Part shown: positions 44,561 through 55,500 of the stretch, in pieces
How positions within the stretch are numbered: position 1 is the first letter of the stretch
How the letters are laid out: every line of letters starts with the position of its first letter
DNA from: Macquaria australasica
Lineage: Eukaryota > Chordata > Actinopteri > Centrarchiformes > Percichthyidae
Length of the DNA: 64,000 nucleotides
Assembly (NCBI GenBank): GCA_005408345.1
Contig: SEMN01000457.1
Span: 310,001 to 374,000, forward strand
Reading direction: 5' to 3'
The notes under the pieces: generated by a model
The model's database searches: none
What the model was told of the DNA's origin: nothing
Seen by the model: only the letters and a program-made list of their open reading frames with translations
Made by a program: the position numbers and the translations under genes

Positions 44561-45960
44561 ACTCTTAGTCTTGTTTGAAACTAAGGGAAACCAGACCAAA
44601 CCCGTTACTCTTAACTTAACCAAAAAGGTGTGCAACAAAAGAAGTGAACTTTTGCGAGCAATACAAAAAACTATGGTTTTCCTAGACTATTATTATCTAA
44701 TTGTGATAGCATCTAGATAGTGGTCTACAGCATCAATTTTTTTAAAGCCACGTCAGTAATTAGTTGCTTTTCATGGCTGTAATCAAATTCTCATTCATTC
44801 TGCACTTGTGAACTACTTGATGTGAAATCAAATCAGAAGGTAAACACAGAAATTTGATTGACTCTTGACAGCTGATAGCCACAAAATGTAGCCAGGGCCA
44901 ACTTTCTCCTGAAGATGAGTATCGGCAGAGTTTCCACATCGTCCAGAATGATAACGATGGACTTCAGGCCACTTGTTAATTGTGTTGCTGAAGGTATGAA
45001 TTGATGATTAAATGTAATCAATTGACATCCATTGAGCATTCCATCTGATCAGTTAACATCCATTTAGCCAAGCTTTCAATATACAAGACCTTCATCAGAG
45101 CACACATCAGGTAGATCAAAAGCTTGGCTTAATGGATGTAAATTGTGTGAATCCAAATGTGAATTGGGCTCTGGTATCTTCGTCTCAGCTGGGTGAACAT
45201 GCCCACTGTGCATTGTTGACTTGCATTGTCAGAAGTAGTTCATTCTGACTGACAAAACCACATCTTGTCAGAATCAACATTTTTTGCAGTGTACCACAGG
45301 CCCTAAGAACTTCCACAGGCTACCCCTGCATACTGGAGAGCCAGGGCACTCAGAGGGCATTCACACCTTGTTAAGTTTTACAACTGGTGCATTTGTCGGT
45401 CCCAGGCTTCTATTGCTCCTGTGACTCAGTCCCTGCTTTGAAGTGACCTTCTCTGTCGACTGAGGTGGTAGAGAAATTTAGGGTTTTCTCTGATGAATGT
45501 GAATACAGCACACCTTGGGGCGCATATGGCCTGCTGGAAAACACAGTGTAAACCTGGATGAGATTATCTTTAGAGACAATTAAGGGTTATTACACCTTGG
45601 GGCATATTTGTACAGTTTTAGCCATCATTTCTATCAGTAATAATAACACTGTAATAACACATAAGAGTAATTGCTGAGATCTGGGAACTCTGTGACATCA
45701 CTACAACAAAGTCAGATGGGGCAAGAAACATGAGCAGTCAGACCATTAGTTGGGTTATAAACAAGTTTAGCCAGATTACTGTATCTGAACCAGTGGTTCC
45801 TGAAGTTTTTGAAACCACGGCATTAATTCATAGGGTTTTTTTCTCAAGGCATGGTGATTGTTTTTGGGGGGTTTTCATGCTGTGCCGATGTGCAGATAAA
45901 TATTGGACTTAAAATAAACAATGAACAAAACAGAGTATGATAATTGGTTGAATTTATTTC
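44561..45960. other. intergenic, no feature seen
   Basis: I recognise no exon, RNA or repeat end. AAGCTTGGCTTAATGGATGT (45121-45140) is an inverted copy of the segment at 45058-45076, a hairpin-sized repeat. Confidence 0.4.
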
Positions 45961-45985
45961 TTTAAAAGCAAAATTTCCTTACATT

Positions 45986-46234
45986 TTAGTAGAACACACC
46001 ATTTTTCTCTCTAACAGCCTCTTGATGGGGGATCGAAGAGAGTGTATTCCGAAGATTTGATTCCATCGTCAGGTGATTCCTTGTCTTGTTTTTCATGTGT
46101 TCCAAAGATGATAAAGCCAGCTCACACAGATAGGATGTTGGGAGTGACCATAGGACACCGAATATGAGCTTGGACAATGATGGATATCCCTGTCCCCACA
46201 TGCAGCCAAACAGCCAAAGTCTGTACAGTTGCAA
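45986..46234 (-). pseudogene. hAT transposase C-terminal (dimerisation) remnant
   Basis: The minus-strand translation GYPSLSKLIFGVLWSLPTSY then LCELALSSLEHMKNKTRNHL matches the C-terminal dimerisation block of hAT transposases and their domesticated relatives (ZBED5- and GTF2IRD2-like proteins), whose consensus reads like STYLCEsaFSsl..iKsKtRNrLt. Only this last part is recognisable; upstream sequence on the same strand (46235-46520) does not give transposase sequence. It is most likely a dead fragment. No inverted repeats were found next to it. Confidence 0.65.
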
Positions 46235-48479
46235 GCTAAAGACTGAAACATGCTGCTACAGGCTACATGTAGGCAAACATGCACAGGGCTTGTTTGAGAT
46301 GATTGGGTGGCTGCTTGTGTACACACAACTTAAATGACGTGAGTTTTTGCCTCTTCTCCGTTTTGAAGCTACTACCCAACAGAAGTTGAACCAACCCATC
46401 AGCTTGCTTGACGCACAGGTCTGCACAATGCGTAGCTGAGATTTGGGGAGTGTGCAGAGGTTTGCAGAGATGAAATGTATCAGCATGAACCTTATTTACA
46501 AATCTTTCCTTCACTTGCTCTGACTGTCACTATTTATTACTGCGATGTACCTGGAAAACGTGTGAAATGGAAAGTGCGTTGAGTTACTATGACAACCATC
46601 AACTGTGAGCTGTCATGCCATTCGGCTGTGACATAAGTGCACATTAAACAGGGTTTTAATTAGGGTAGAGGTGGAAATTGACAAATCACTTAAGTAAGTG
46701 ATCACTGTTCATACGGTCTGACTTTCAGTGCTGATTCAGACTGTCATGTTTAGTTCAGTACAAACGTACCCTATAGAAGCATTGTATATAAGGTTAATAG
46801 TTCAGCAGCCTATTATTTACCACTGAGTTATCAGATTATGATTGATTTTAATAAGCTTAAAGAGGAAGTAACATACTGTGAATCACAGCTGAGCTCAGTC
46901 ACCAGTGAGGAGCTCCACTGCTAAAAGCTACTGATTCAGTCAGTGCCAATGGTGATGGAGTGTAGTCAGTTCACTTTGAAGATTCATTCATGGAGATTTG
47001 CTCATACATGTACTGTATGTAAATGTAAATAAGTCAGTTTGATCATGCGCAGGCACAAAGTAGTGTACAGTAGCAATGTGCCTGAAAGGGAAAAGAAGAA
47101 GAAGACTTTCAGCTAGCAAACTTGGATGTAAAAAATGCAAAAAACCCCATAAATAAATAAAATCCTTTTTGCTAATGTTTCATGAAGAAGGAAATACATT
47201 CAACATGGTTGTTGGACCTCAAGGATACCCGCAATGTGTTTTGGTGAGAAACATTGAATGTAAACATAACTAAGTTTTAAATTAACCAATCTTGTGGAAC
47301 CCTTGGCCTGTCCTTAACCTTTGGTTTTACCACTGCCTAATTTGGTGGTAAAACTGAAAGTGTAGGCACCCAAAATGTGGGTAATAATCCCTCATAGGAT
47401 CTCACACAGAGATACTGTGTCTGCTCACAACTACGGCAACTATGATAGGTCATAGCTGAATTAGGAAGTTAGTATGTAAACTGTGATGGATGTTAACAAC
47501 AGTCTGGTAATCATTTACTGTTTGCCTTTGTTTTCTCTTCTAAATAAGTTTGGATAACCTGGAGGCTTGTTTAAAACCCGCCTGATCTTCTGACTGCTCG
47601 TGTTTCTTGCTCCATCTGAGAAATGTTTGCTGCGATCACAGATCTTGGCAATTTTATTATTATTATTATAGGACAAAGCTACAAAAATAAGACCCAAATT
47701 GTATGAAACGGTGGGTGGTGAAAATGACAAACCTACAGATCATTCAGTCCTTTTGCTTTCTATACTTAATGACTTCAATCTGCTAATGCACCTATTTCAT
47801 GCATGTATTTAAAGTGAAGTTTTCTTGTCGTGGTTGCAGTTACAGCTTGTATGGATTGCTTCACCTTTGTTTTGAAAGAATTTTTTCCCTTTTACCTGTG
47901 CACGACAGGCTGCTGTAAACTGCATGAAGGAATGCCTATTGAGGTGATTAAAGGAGCAGAAAGCAGGTGATATTTAAGAGTACGGGGGGATTTGGTATGT
48001 GAGGACGGACTTCTTGAAACAGAAAGGGGGGTGGGGAGTGAAATCCCAGTCGTGTTAGGAGGTGAAAGTATGAGGCTCCTGTAATCCTGTAGCACAGTCC
48101 CATCCTTTTACATGCATGGCCTACTGTTATTTGTGTCAGCCACTCATCACTCACACACACTGCAGTCAGGAATGGTATCCTGGTCAATTTGGCCTCTGTG
48201 AAAAAGCAAGCCCATTGAGAGGAGTGCCAGTGAAGGATTCAGAGGTGATCCTGACAAGGATCAGGTTCCTGCTCTACCTTGTTCATCTGTAGAAGAAAAA
48301 CTATAGTATACTATAATAGTACTATAATAGGGGTAAGGTGGAAGTAGATGGGAGGCACCTGAAACAGTGTTGTACCCACCTTTTCAATATGAATGACTTT
48401 TCTTGTCAGGTCTGAATGTGGGATTAAATCTTTTGAGCACACCCACTTTGTAGAAGCTGAATGTGAAATAAAGGCTGCT
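46235..48479. other. intergenic, no feature seen
   Basis: Mixed sequence with several overlapping minus-strand frames of 66-83 residues at 46093-46514 that look non-coding. I recognise no further element. Confidence 0.35.
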
Positions 48480-48725
48480 ATTGTGTGACAGCGGCTCTCC
48501 CCCAGGGCCCTCACAGCTCCCCGGCCTTCCCAGCCACCTCACACACTCCCTCAACCCTGAACCGGCAATTAGACGGTCAAATCAAAACCCTGGCACTCAG
48601 GACTAATTGTTTCTAACAGGCCTTTGTAAAGGGCCATGTTGTTTCCCATTCAGGGTGGCTTCCCTGCCTCCTTGTGTGTCAGATAGGGGAAGGCATCGTT
48701 CCAGCCGGGAGATAAGCCACAGGCT
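48480..48725. other. GC-richer non-repetitive block, possible conserved noncoding element
   Basis: Balanced composition without simple repeats or transposon ends (for example TAATTGTTTCTAACAGGCCT, GGGAGATAAGCCACAGGC) set in AT-rich DNA. No frame is kept. Function as an enhancer is only a possibility and would rest on conservation that I cannot test. Confidence 0.25.
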
Positions 48726-49390
48726 TTTTTTTTAATGCCCCAAAGTAGACTTAATTTTCACCTTCCTTTCACGGTTCAGGTGCACTTGTGTATTGAGGCG
48801 GTCAGCATTTGCAGTGGGTGGGTTGGCCTGACAGATACAGTACCTCACAGGATGTCATTCATCGGCGGCTTCCGGAATGTGTTAAAAAGGGTGTGTATGT
48901 ATGTGTGGGGATTTCACCACTGTTCTGCATTTTTCTCCCTTTTCTGCACTTTTGAAGGCTTAAACAACTGTCAAGACATGAAATGCATGACTTGTCTAAA
49001 GACAGTGTTCCTGTAATGATGGAGCGGCAACAGTCACTTTGTTTTTTGTTCTTGTAAGTGTTATGGTCTTCTGGTTTAGGGCTAGACTGATACAGTGTGC
49101 TGGTTTGGCAGGGAGTGTTAACCATTTATTAAACGCTGGACAACAGCTAGCCAGTCAATGTTATCAACTACCAATATTATGGAGATTCCTCCATGATATA
49201 ACATACTTTAACCTAGTATGATAATAGTTTTGTAATACTTTTTTTTTTCACTTAAAGACAATGTAAGATTTTCATTAATTCCAATATGTAAATCTCTTCA
49301 GAAAAGTTTACACTACACATTTTTTTCCAAATAACATTTTTGACACACCTTTGTAATTAGATTTAAGATATTTTTGGAATTATGTTAAAG

Positions 49391-49900
49391 TTAAAGCTGC
49401 ATTAATTGTTTTTTGGCCACTTGGGGGCAGTGGAACTAACTGTAAACATATCGTAGCTATATTATCACCTTGTTAAGTTGTTATGGTGAACATGTTAGCA
49501 AACCATTACCTATTTATACATACGCAGACAGAGAGTAACATTATCTTTCATTTGGAGTCGTGTTTCTGTCCACCTGACGAATGTTAGCCCAATATTTACT
49601 CACCTGTTCTGGATTGGTCTTCACCAACATCTGAGAAAGATATGTGACACTGCTAAATGCTCCACTGTGTTCACCAGCTAGTCTCTAACTGTGTCTGTCT
49701 GGTGCTGGGCAGGTAGTGTGCAGTGGCTTTATCATAGGTTTTTCACTGAAAACAGCTGCCTGTGCTGAAATGCGCGAGAGAGCTAAGAGGAACTGCAGAG
49801 TTAGGGATAATTCTGTGTGGGTTCATCACTACGAGCAACCACTTCACATTATGCATTTGATCCATTGTTAATATGAAAATATGAATGAATACAGCTTTAA
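49391..49900. mobile_element. TTAA-ended MITE (510 bp)
   Basis: It starts TTAAAGCTGCATTAAT and ends ATGAATACAGCTTTAA, inverted repeats of 14/16 identity including the TTAA target at both ends. The interior contains TTTTGGCCACTTGGGGGCAG and CACCAGCTAGTCTCTAACTG. A diverged inverted copy lies at 11915-12372. No coding capacity. Superfamily piggyBac or Kolobok by target site. Confidence 0.75.
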
Positions 49901-50344
49901 AATGTTTGTTTCAGAATTAGGTTAAGTTTATGGTAAGGGTTTTGTAACTTTAATGTAAATTCCTTCCTGAGTCTACATTTTTTATATATGTACGGTGATG
50001 AAAAGGTACGCTCAGTTGCCAGTTTATCCAACAGTCCTGCAATAAATCCTTAAACCCTGTGGTCATTTTGGAAGACATAGTTTGTGCTGCTGTTGAACTG
50101 TATTGTATTATACAGAGAGGTGTTTCTGTTATTTAGCCTAGCCTCATTGATATAACTGGGGTGGACAAAATAATAGAAACACTTGTCAGTATAATCAATA
50201 CAACAGCACTACATATGATGCCTTTGTATCTTTGGTACAATGGCATCATATGTGGAAAATAGAATGCAAGTATTTGATTGGCCAGCGCAGCAAGTTTCCA
50301 GATTGCGAATTATACAGTGCCAGAATCACCCTTTCTGATGCAAC

Positions 50345-50837
50345 CATAGACTGTATATAAAGATGGACAACGGGACAGTTCCCCAAAAGTGAAGCCAAAA
50401 CATCTCGATCGCCCCCTGGTGGCTGGCTGCAGTATAGGTCATAAACCCCGCCCCGTTAGCAGATGGGACATGGGCCAAACTGAAAAATCAAAGTACACGT
50501 CAAATAAATTTTTCTCAAAGAAGGTTTCTGTCATTTTAGGTAGTTCTTATCACGCTGATGTTTGTTCAAGTGTTCGTTTTTCTGATAAGTTTGTTTTTAA
50601 TTAGTTATTTGATGCTATAAAAATGGGGTGTCACGTCATAATTGACAACTGTGAGTGTGTGTAGGCGCGGATCACTACTTAGTTACAATCCTTAGTTATG
50701 CTGCTATAGGCTTAGACTGCCGGGGGACTTCCTATGATGCACTGAGCTCCTCTCTCCTCCTCTTCCTCTCCATCTGTACGCCCTCATATCCCATCAATGC
50801 TTGTTACTAACTCGACTGCTTCCCGTAGTTGTGTGCT

Positions 50838-50875
<38 letters not shown>

Positions 50876-51430
50876 TCTGTTGCTTTCTGCAGGTATTTCT
50901 GCCTCCATAGATCCAGCTGTAGAGTCTGGATCTATGGTTGCAGCCACCTGCTGCCCCCGTGTTCCTGCTCTGCACCCGCTGCTGCTTTTACTGTTATTGC
51001 TCTTATTATTAGTATTGCTATTATAATATTGCTATTAGTATTATTTCTGTTAATATTAACATCAATACCATTACCACAACTATTGCTTTACATCCCTATG
51101 TGGAACTGTATTGTGCTGCTGTATGTTCTCTTTCCTCCTGCTCTCTCTCTCCCGCTCCCCCCCTCCCCCTTCAACCCAACCGGTCGAGGCAGATGACCGC
51201 CCACCCAGAGCCTGGTTCTGGTTCTGCTCGAGGTTTCTACCTGTTAAAAGGGAGTTTTTCCTTGTCACTGTCGCATAGTGCTGCTCATGGTTGTTGGGTC
51301 TCTGTAAATATAAAGACTCGGTCTAGTCACCAGCGCAAGATGGCAGCTCCAGTATCCGTGGTATTTTGGCTTCATTTTTTACAATGAGAGGAAGTGGAGA
51401 CACGTCGTCCATCTTTATATATAGTCTATG
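50345..51430 (+). mobile_element. hAT-like MITE containing an L2-derived insert
   Basis: Terminal inverted repeats CATAGACTGTATATAAAGAT (50345) and ATCTTTATATATAGTCTATG (to 51430) are flanked by a perfect 8-bp duplication GATGCAAC at 50337-50344 and 51431-51438. The sides match the 485-bp copy at 5043-5527 read in reverse. An L2-derived block (50681-51328) occupies the middle. The 8-bp duplication and CA...TG ends indicate a hAT-type element mobilised in trans. Confidence 0.85.
50681..51328 (+). mobile_element. internal L2 3' UTR piece lacking the 3' end
   Basis: The sequence from CTTAGTTATGCTGCTATAGG to GGTCTAG matches the L2 3' UTR (11382-11830), including GCCGGGGGACTT, the (CT)n tract and TTAAAAGGGAGTTTTTCCTT. 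It also has about 200 bp (50725-51000) not present in the 8672-11907 copy. It stops before the conserved L2 terminus and tail. Compared with the intact MITE copy, about 25 bp of MITE sequence is missing at the junction. Confidence 0.75.
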
Positions 51431-51439
51431 GATGCAACA

Positions 51440-52730
51440 GTCGTTTTTTGCTGCCGCCCACTGCAACAGTACCTCCAGTTGCACTGATATAGTAGTGAGT
51501 AGTGCATTTTGGCCTCAGTGCTGTCATCTGTGTGAAAGACAGTTCTGCAGATCGGCCTGTCTCTCTCTCTTCTTGAAGAGCTTCTAATCTGGAAAATATT
51601 TCATCAGGATTTCAGCTGAGAGACTTTGTGTGGTGCAGTGGGCCCACTGCCCATTCAGTGTTAATTGCACCGTGACGTATGAAATTACTGGGAAAACAGT
51701 ACTCAGTCAATTATTATTATTATAAATTAAACATCAGTACAAAATGTAGTCAACCTTTTAAGCATAAAAATGATCAAAAACCCTGTTTTGTTCCTAAAGA
51801 TGCCATTCAGCCATAACCTGTGTTCCCGTGCTGCTCTGCAGGATAAGCAGTCTGACTTGCAGAGCTGTCTGGAGGTGACATGCTCATCACTCCTGTATTA
51901 CTGTATTCACACAGTAAAATACAGCTAAGCTCTTTCATTTTTTAGCATTCTATGATTACTGCCAGAATAGACGCCATTACTCTATTTGGAAACATCTCTC
52001 TCTTAACAGCCCCAAACAGCCATGATGGATGAGAGGTTCTCCTCGTACATCTTCTTCTTCTTTGGTGTAAAAGACAAACACTGTCAGGAGTAGGTGTCTG
52101 ATTCTTTCTATTTGTGACTGACCTGCTGTCTGCACCCAGCCAGCCCTGAGAGCAGAGAGCTGCTTCTGTTTGAACTGGAGTGTGACTAGAGCTATACTGG
52201 GAGCTATGCTTGTCCATCACTGCCCCCACACATACACACACACACGCACGCACCCTGCTGTGGACCCCTGTGTCTGCTGCTCAGCCTGTCAACCTGAGAG
52301 AGAGAGGGAGGGAGGGAGAGGGGGCTGGAGTGCTGAAGTGAGGTATAGGCAGACATTTTCTCAGGAATGCTGGGAGCTATCAGAAGTAACATGTAACCGT
52401 ATCCGCTGTCAGATCTCAGGCTTTATCTCTGCTCGGCTGTTGACTGTTCCCTCAGTCTGCTGATGCCTCCTGTCTGAACCTGAGAACCTTGCTGGGAGCT
52501 GATCCTCCTGCCTGCATCCCTGCAGGAACTTTTTGATCAGGACATTGGGATGAATAAACATTTGCAATAACCCCTGTGGTTTCATTTCAATTGTCTGCAC
52601 TAGCAGCTCTTAAGGGTCTGGGGATATTCAGGGGTACTTTAGAGGCTTCCAGGGGGTCCCACTAAGAACAGAAATATTTCTAAACTAATGTTTATTTTCG
52701 TTATCAATTAATATGTCAATCCTTCTTTAT
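51440..52730. other. intergenic, no feature seen apart from a purine tract
   Basis: A GAGAGGGAGGGA-type tract lies at 52296-52323 and a short CA-rich stretch at 52230-52250. I recognise no exon. Confidence 0.4.
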
Positions 52731-52734
52731 TAAT

Positions 52735-52965
52735 CAATTCATTATTTGGTCTTGAAAATATCAGAAATGGGAAAAATTGGTCTTTAACATGCCAGAAAAT
52801 TATACAAAACAAATGTCCACCACAATTTGCCAAGTGACGTCTTCAAATTACTTGTTTCTTCCAACCAACAGCCCAAAACTCAAAGATATTCAATTTACAA
52901 TGATCTAAAAGAGATAAAAACAGAAAATCCCCACATTTGAGAAGCTGTAATCAGAGAATGATTGG
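52735..52965 (+). repeat. dispersed teleost repeat (AACAGCCCAAAACTCAA type)
   Basis: It shares ordered blocks with 20345-20570 (CCCAAAACTCAAAGATATTC, AATTTACAATGATCTAAAAG, GAGAAGCTGTAATCAGAGAA). It is directly followed by another repeat family. Confidence 0.65.
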
Positions 52966-53430
52966 CATTTTGGCCATGCCAGCTGCATGTCTGTAGGGAT
53001 GGCAATGTGGGTCAGTTGGGCCACCATTTTGGTCCAGACTGAAATATTTCAACATCTATTGGATGGAGTGTCATGAAATTCTGTACCAACAGTCGTGCTT
53101 CCCAGAGGATGTATGGGATCGTCAGGTCAAGATTTCAGTGTGTCCACCGCTTTGGTTTATGACAAAAGACCCAAACTAATGTCATTCATCAGCCTCAGCT
53201 GTGCTTAGTGTTACTTACTGTGGTTAGTGCTGATTAGCAAATGTTATCATGCTAATACGCTACACTAAGGTGGTGAACATGGTAAACAATAGAGGCTACC
53301 TGCTAAACATCAGCATGCTAACATTGTTATGAGCATGTTGCCATGCTAGCATAGGCATTACACTAAAAGCACCATTGTGCCAAAGTACAGCCTCACAGAG
53401 CTGCTAGCACGGCTAGCTTAATGCTTAATT
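52966..53430 (+). repeat. dispersed repeat (CATGCTAACA/CAGAGCTGCTAGC type), long copy
   Basis: The longest copy in the window of the family at 34618 and 44118. It runs from ATGGCAATGTGGGTCAGTTG through CTGAAATATTTCAACATCTA to the GCATGCTAACATTG series and ends ACAGCCTCACAGAGCTGCTA. No coding capacity. Confidence 0.7.
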
Positions 53431-53613
53431 TATTTATTTTTTGACTCTTAATTGATTAATTGTTAATTAATTTTCTGTCAATGGACTAATTGTTTCAAAT
53501 GAAACAATTTGGGAAACCTGCTGCATAACTGGTAATGTTTCCATCCAACAATTAGAGGACAAAACTCATGAAATAATGTGAGAGACATTTTGATTTTATT
53601 TCTAAAATTTCTA

Positions 53614-53680
53614 AGCCCTGAGATAACTTTGTTATGATATGGCGCTATATAAATAAAACTGAATTGATTTGAATTGAATG
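53614..53680 (+). mobile_element. very short L2 3' tail (about 65 bp)
   Basis: GCCCTGAGATAACTTTGTTA, GATATGGCGCTATATAAATA and a TTGAATTGAAT end match the L2 terminus at 11851-11907. The copy is truncated to the tail alone. Confidence 0.85.
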
Positions 53681-55260
53681 TTCTTTTCTGACACAGCATG
53701 TCACCTTAAACTACCTCTTTTCTCTTGCCAGATACATGGTCCCTCCCCCAGTTGGTGACATGTTTATCATGAAAAACAGCTTTACTCAATTATGGTGTAA
53801 TTAAAAAGCAATTAGTTGCTGCATAATAGTGTGCTGAGGCCTGCCATCACCCTATTAGTTCATGCACTTGTGACCCAACTGAGTGGACTAATGGCATTAC
53901 TGCAAACGTCTTTGATCCCCACCAGTGTGTGCTTTCTACTCAACCAAACAATATCAAACGCTGTTATCAGAGCACCCTCAGATAGAGGCCACTTGACCAC
54001 TGGCAACTCAAGAAGTGAGATCCAACCTTCTGAGAGCATTAATGCTGTCCTGTTAGGGACTAATGGAGACAATACAGGGAGGATGTGGGAGGGCAGCTCA
54101 CACACTAACCGTCAATGCTGGCGTGTTAAAGCCACTTCTGTCCTTGCAGTTGCAACGATGGGTGCTGTAGCGACTTGCTCGAGGCTTGATGCTGGGGCTT
54201 CGCAGGTGAGCAGAAACAAGAGACGCACTTGTGTTTTTTTTTTAAAAGTATTTAAGTGCTGTCTTTGAAAGTGTCCTGTTACGCTGTCCCTCCATGACAA
54301 CCTAACCCCACCCCCCCACCCCCCTCCTGCACAGGTAAGACACTTATTCCCATCACTCTAGGCAAACTCGTCTGGTTGGCTTTGCAGTATTTCAGCAAGA
54401 AAAGACATTTCAGAGAAGTTTTTTTTGGTGTAAACATTGAATTTATCCAAACAAAGTGGTACTGCACACTTAAGCATATTGCTCGTTGCATTTTTTATAT
54501 TTGCTGGAAGAGAGGCTTCTTGCTGAATTTGAGGGTGGAGTTACACTTTAAGTGTATCATGTATTCATTCCTTTGTTGCTGTGAATTCTGCTTTTATCCT
54601 GAAGAATACAGACAGACAGAGAGCAGAATAATAATAGACATTTGCTTGTCTTGATCTCCACATCAGCATTACCACCAAGGGATGGCAGTTTACCCTCCTC
54701 TTAGTTGAAGTAAACACCAGCCCTTGTTTTTTTATGTCATTATGTCTGTGGAACATGTGACTGATGGCTTTCTGAGTGGCTCTATGCGTTTGTCCCCAGC
54801 ACCAGAGTTAGTAGGGCCACTGAGTCTGGGCCCTCACTGGCTGTAAAGGAGCCTTTGAGAGGATGCAAGGAGAGATTGACAGGGGTTGATGGCAGCCCCT
54901 GTGGAGGTCACAGCAAGGTAAGAGGGCCATGTTGTGGTCATCCACAACACTTGACTCAGTCACTGAGAAACAACTGTATTATATCATATTGTAAACAATA
55001 CATGCAAAACATAATGCAACATCATCTGGCAACGCATGAATACGGGCGAGCTCACATTCCTATGAGATTACTAAAGTTTCTAAAGTTGTGAAGCTTATCA
55101 TACAAATATTTTCACATTGAACTTTTGAACAGCTTCTTCTGCATCATGTCCCACTAACATACTGTAACAGCCAGAAACGCCAACAAGTCCTCATACCTGA
55201 ATGACAAAATAGATGTTTTTGCCTTTTAAAACAACTCAAATGACCGTTACAGAATTATTC
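53681..55260. other. intergenic, mostly unique sequence
   Basis: I recognise no repeat or exon. Stretches such as 53985-54120 and 54770-54920 are GC-richer and non-repetitive and could be regulatory. The 150-codon plus frame at 53816-54268 is not preceded by a convincing start context and resembles no family. Confidence 0.35.
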
Positions 55261-55264
55261 ATAT

Positions 55265-55500
55265 GAGGGTTTTTTTTAAATCTCCCATCTCTGTGGTTGA
55301 GGTTTGGTTAAGTTAAGGTAACTAAAATTATTTGGCTAAGGTTAAAGAAGGATTATGGTCATGGATTAAAGAAAGCAACAGTAACTTTTGGGAGAAAACA
55401 GGATGCAAACAGAAGTCTCCAATGTCTAAGAGAGATGCTTCGTATGCCCGACCATCCACCGTCCAACATCACACTACATCCACCTTTATTTCTGAGAAAG
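55265..55500 (+). repeat. dispersed repeat (GGTTAAGTTAAGG / GATTATGGTCATGG type)
   Basis: Blocks GGTTTGGTTAAGTTAAGG, GATTATGGTCATGGATTAAA and CGTATGCCCGACCATCCACC correspond in order to 63470-63740. Confidence 0.45.

Noticed and set aside
50784..51387. Frames of 62-131 codons
   Set aside because: They lie in the L2-derived insert with its (CT)n tract, so they are noncoding repeat sequence.
53816..54268. 150-codon plus-strand frame
   Set aside because: No domain, no splice or start context, and no family resemblance. Long frames of this size occur by chance in 64 kb.
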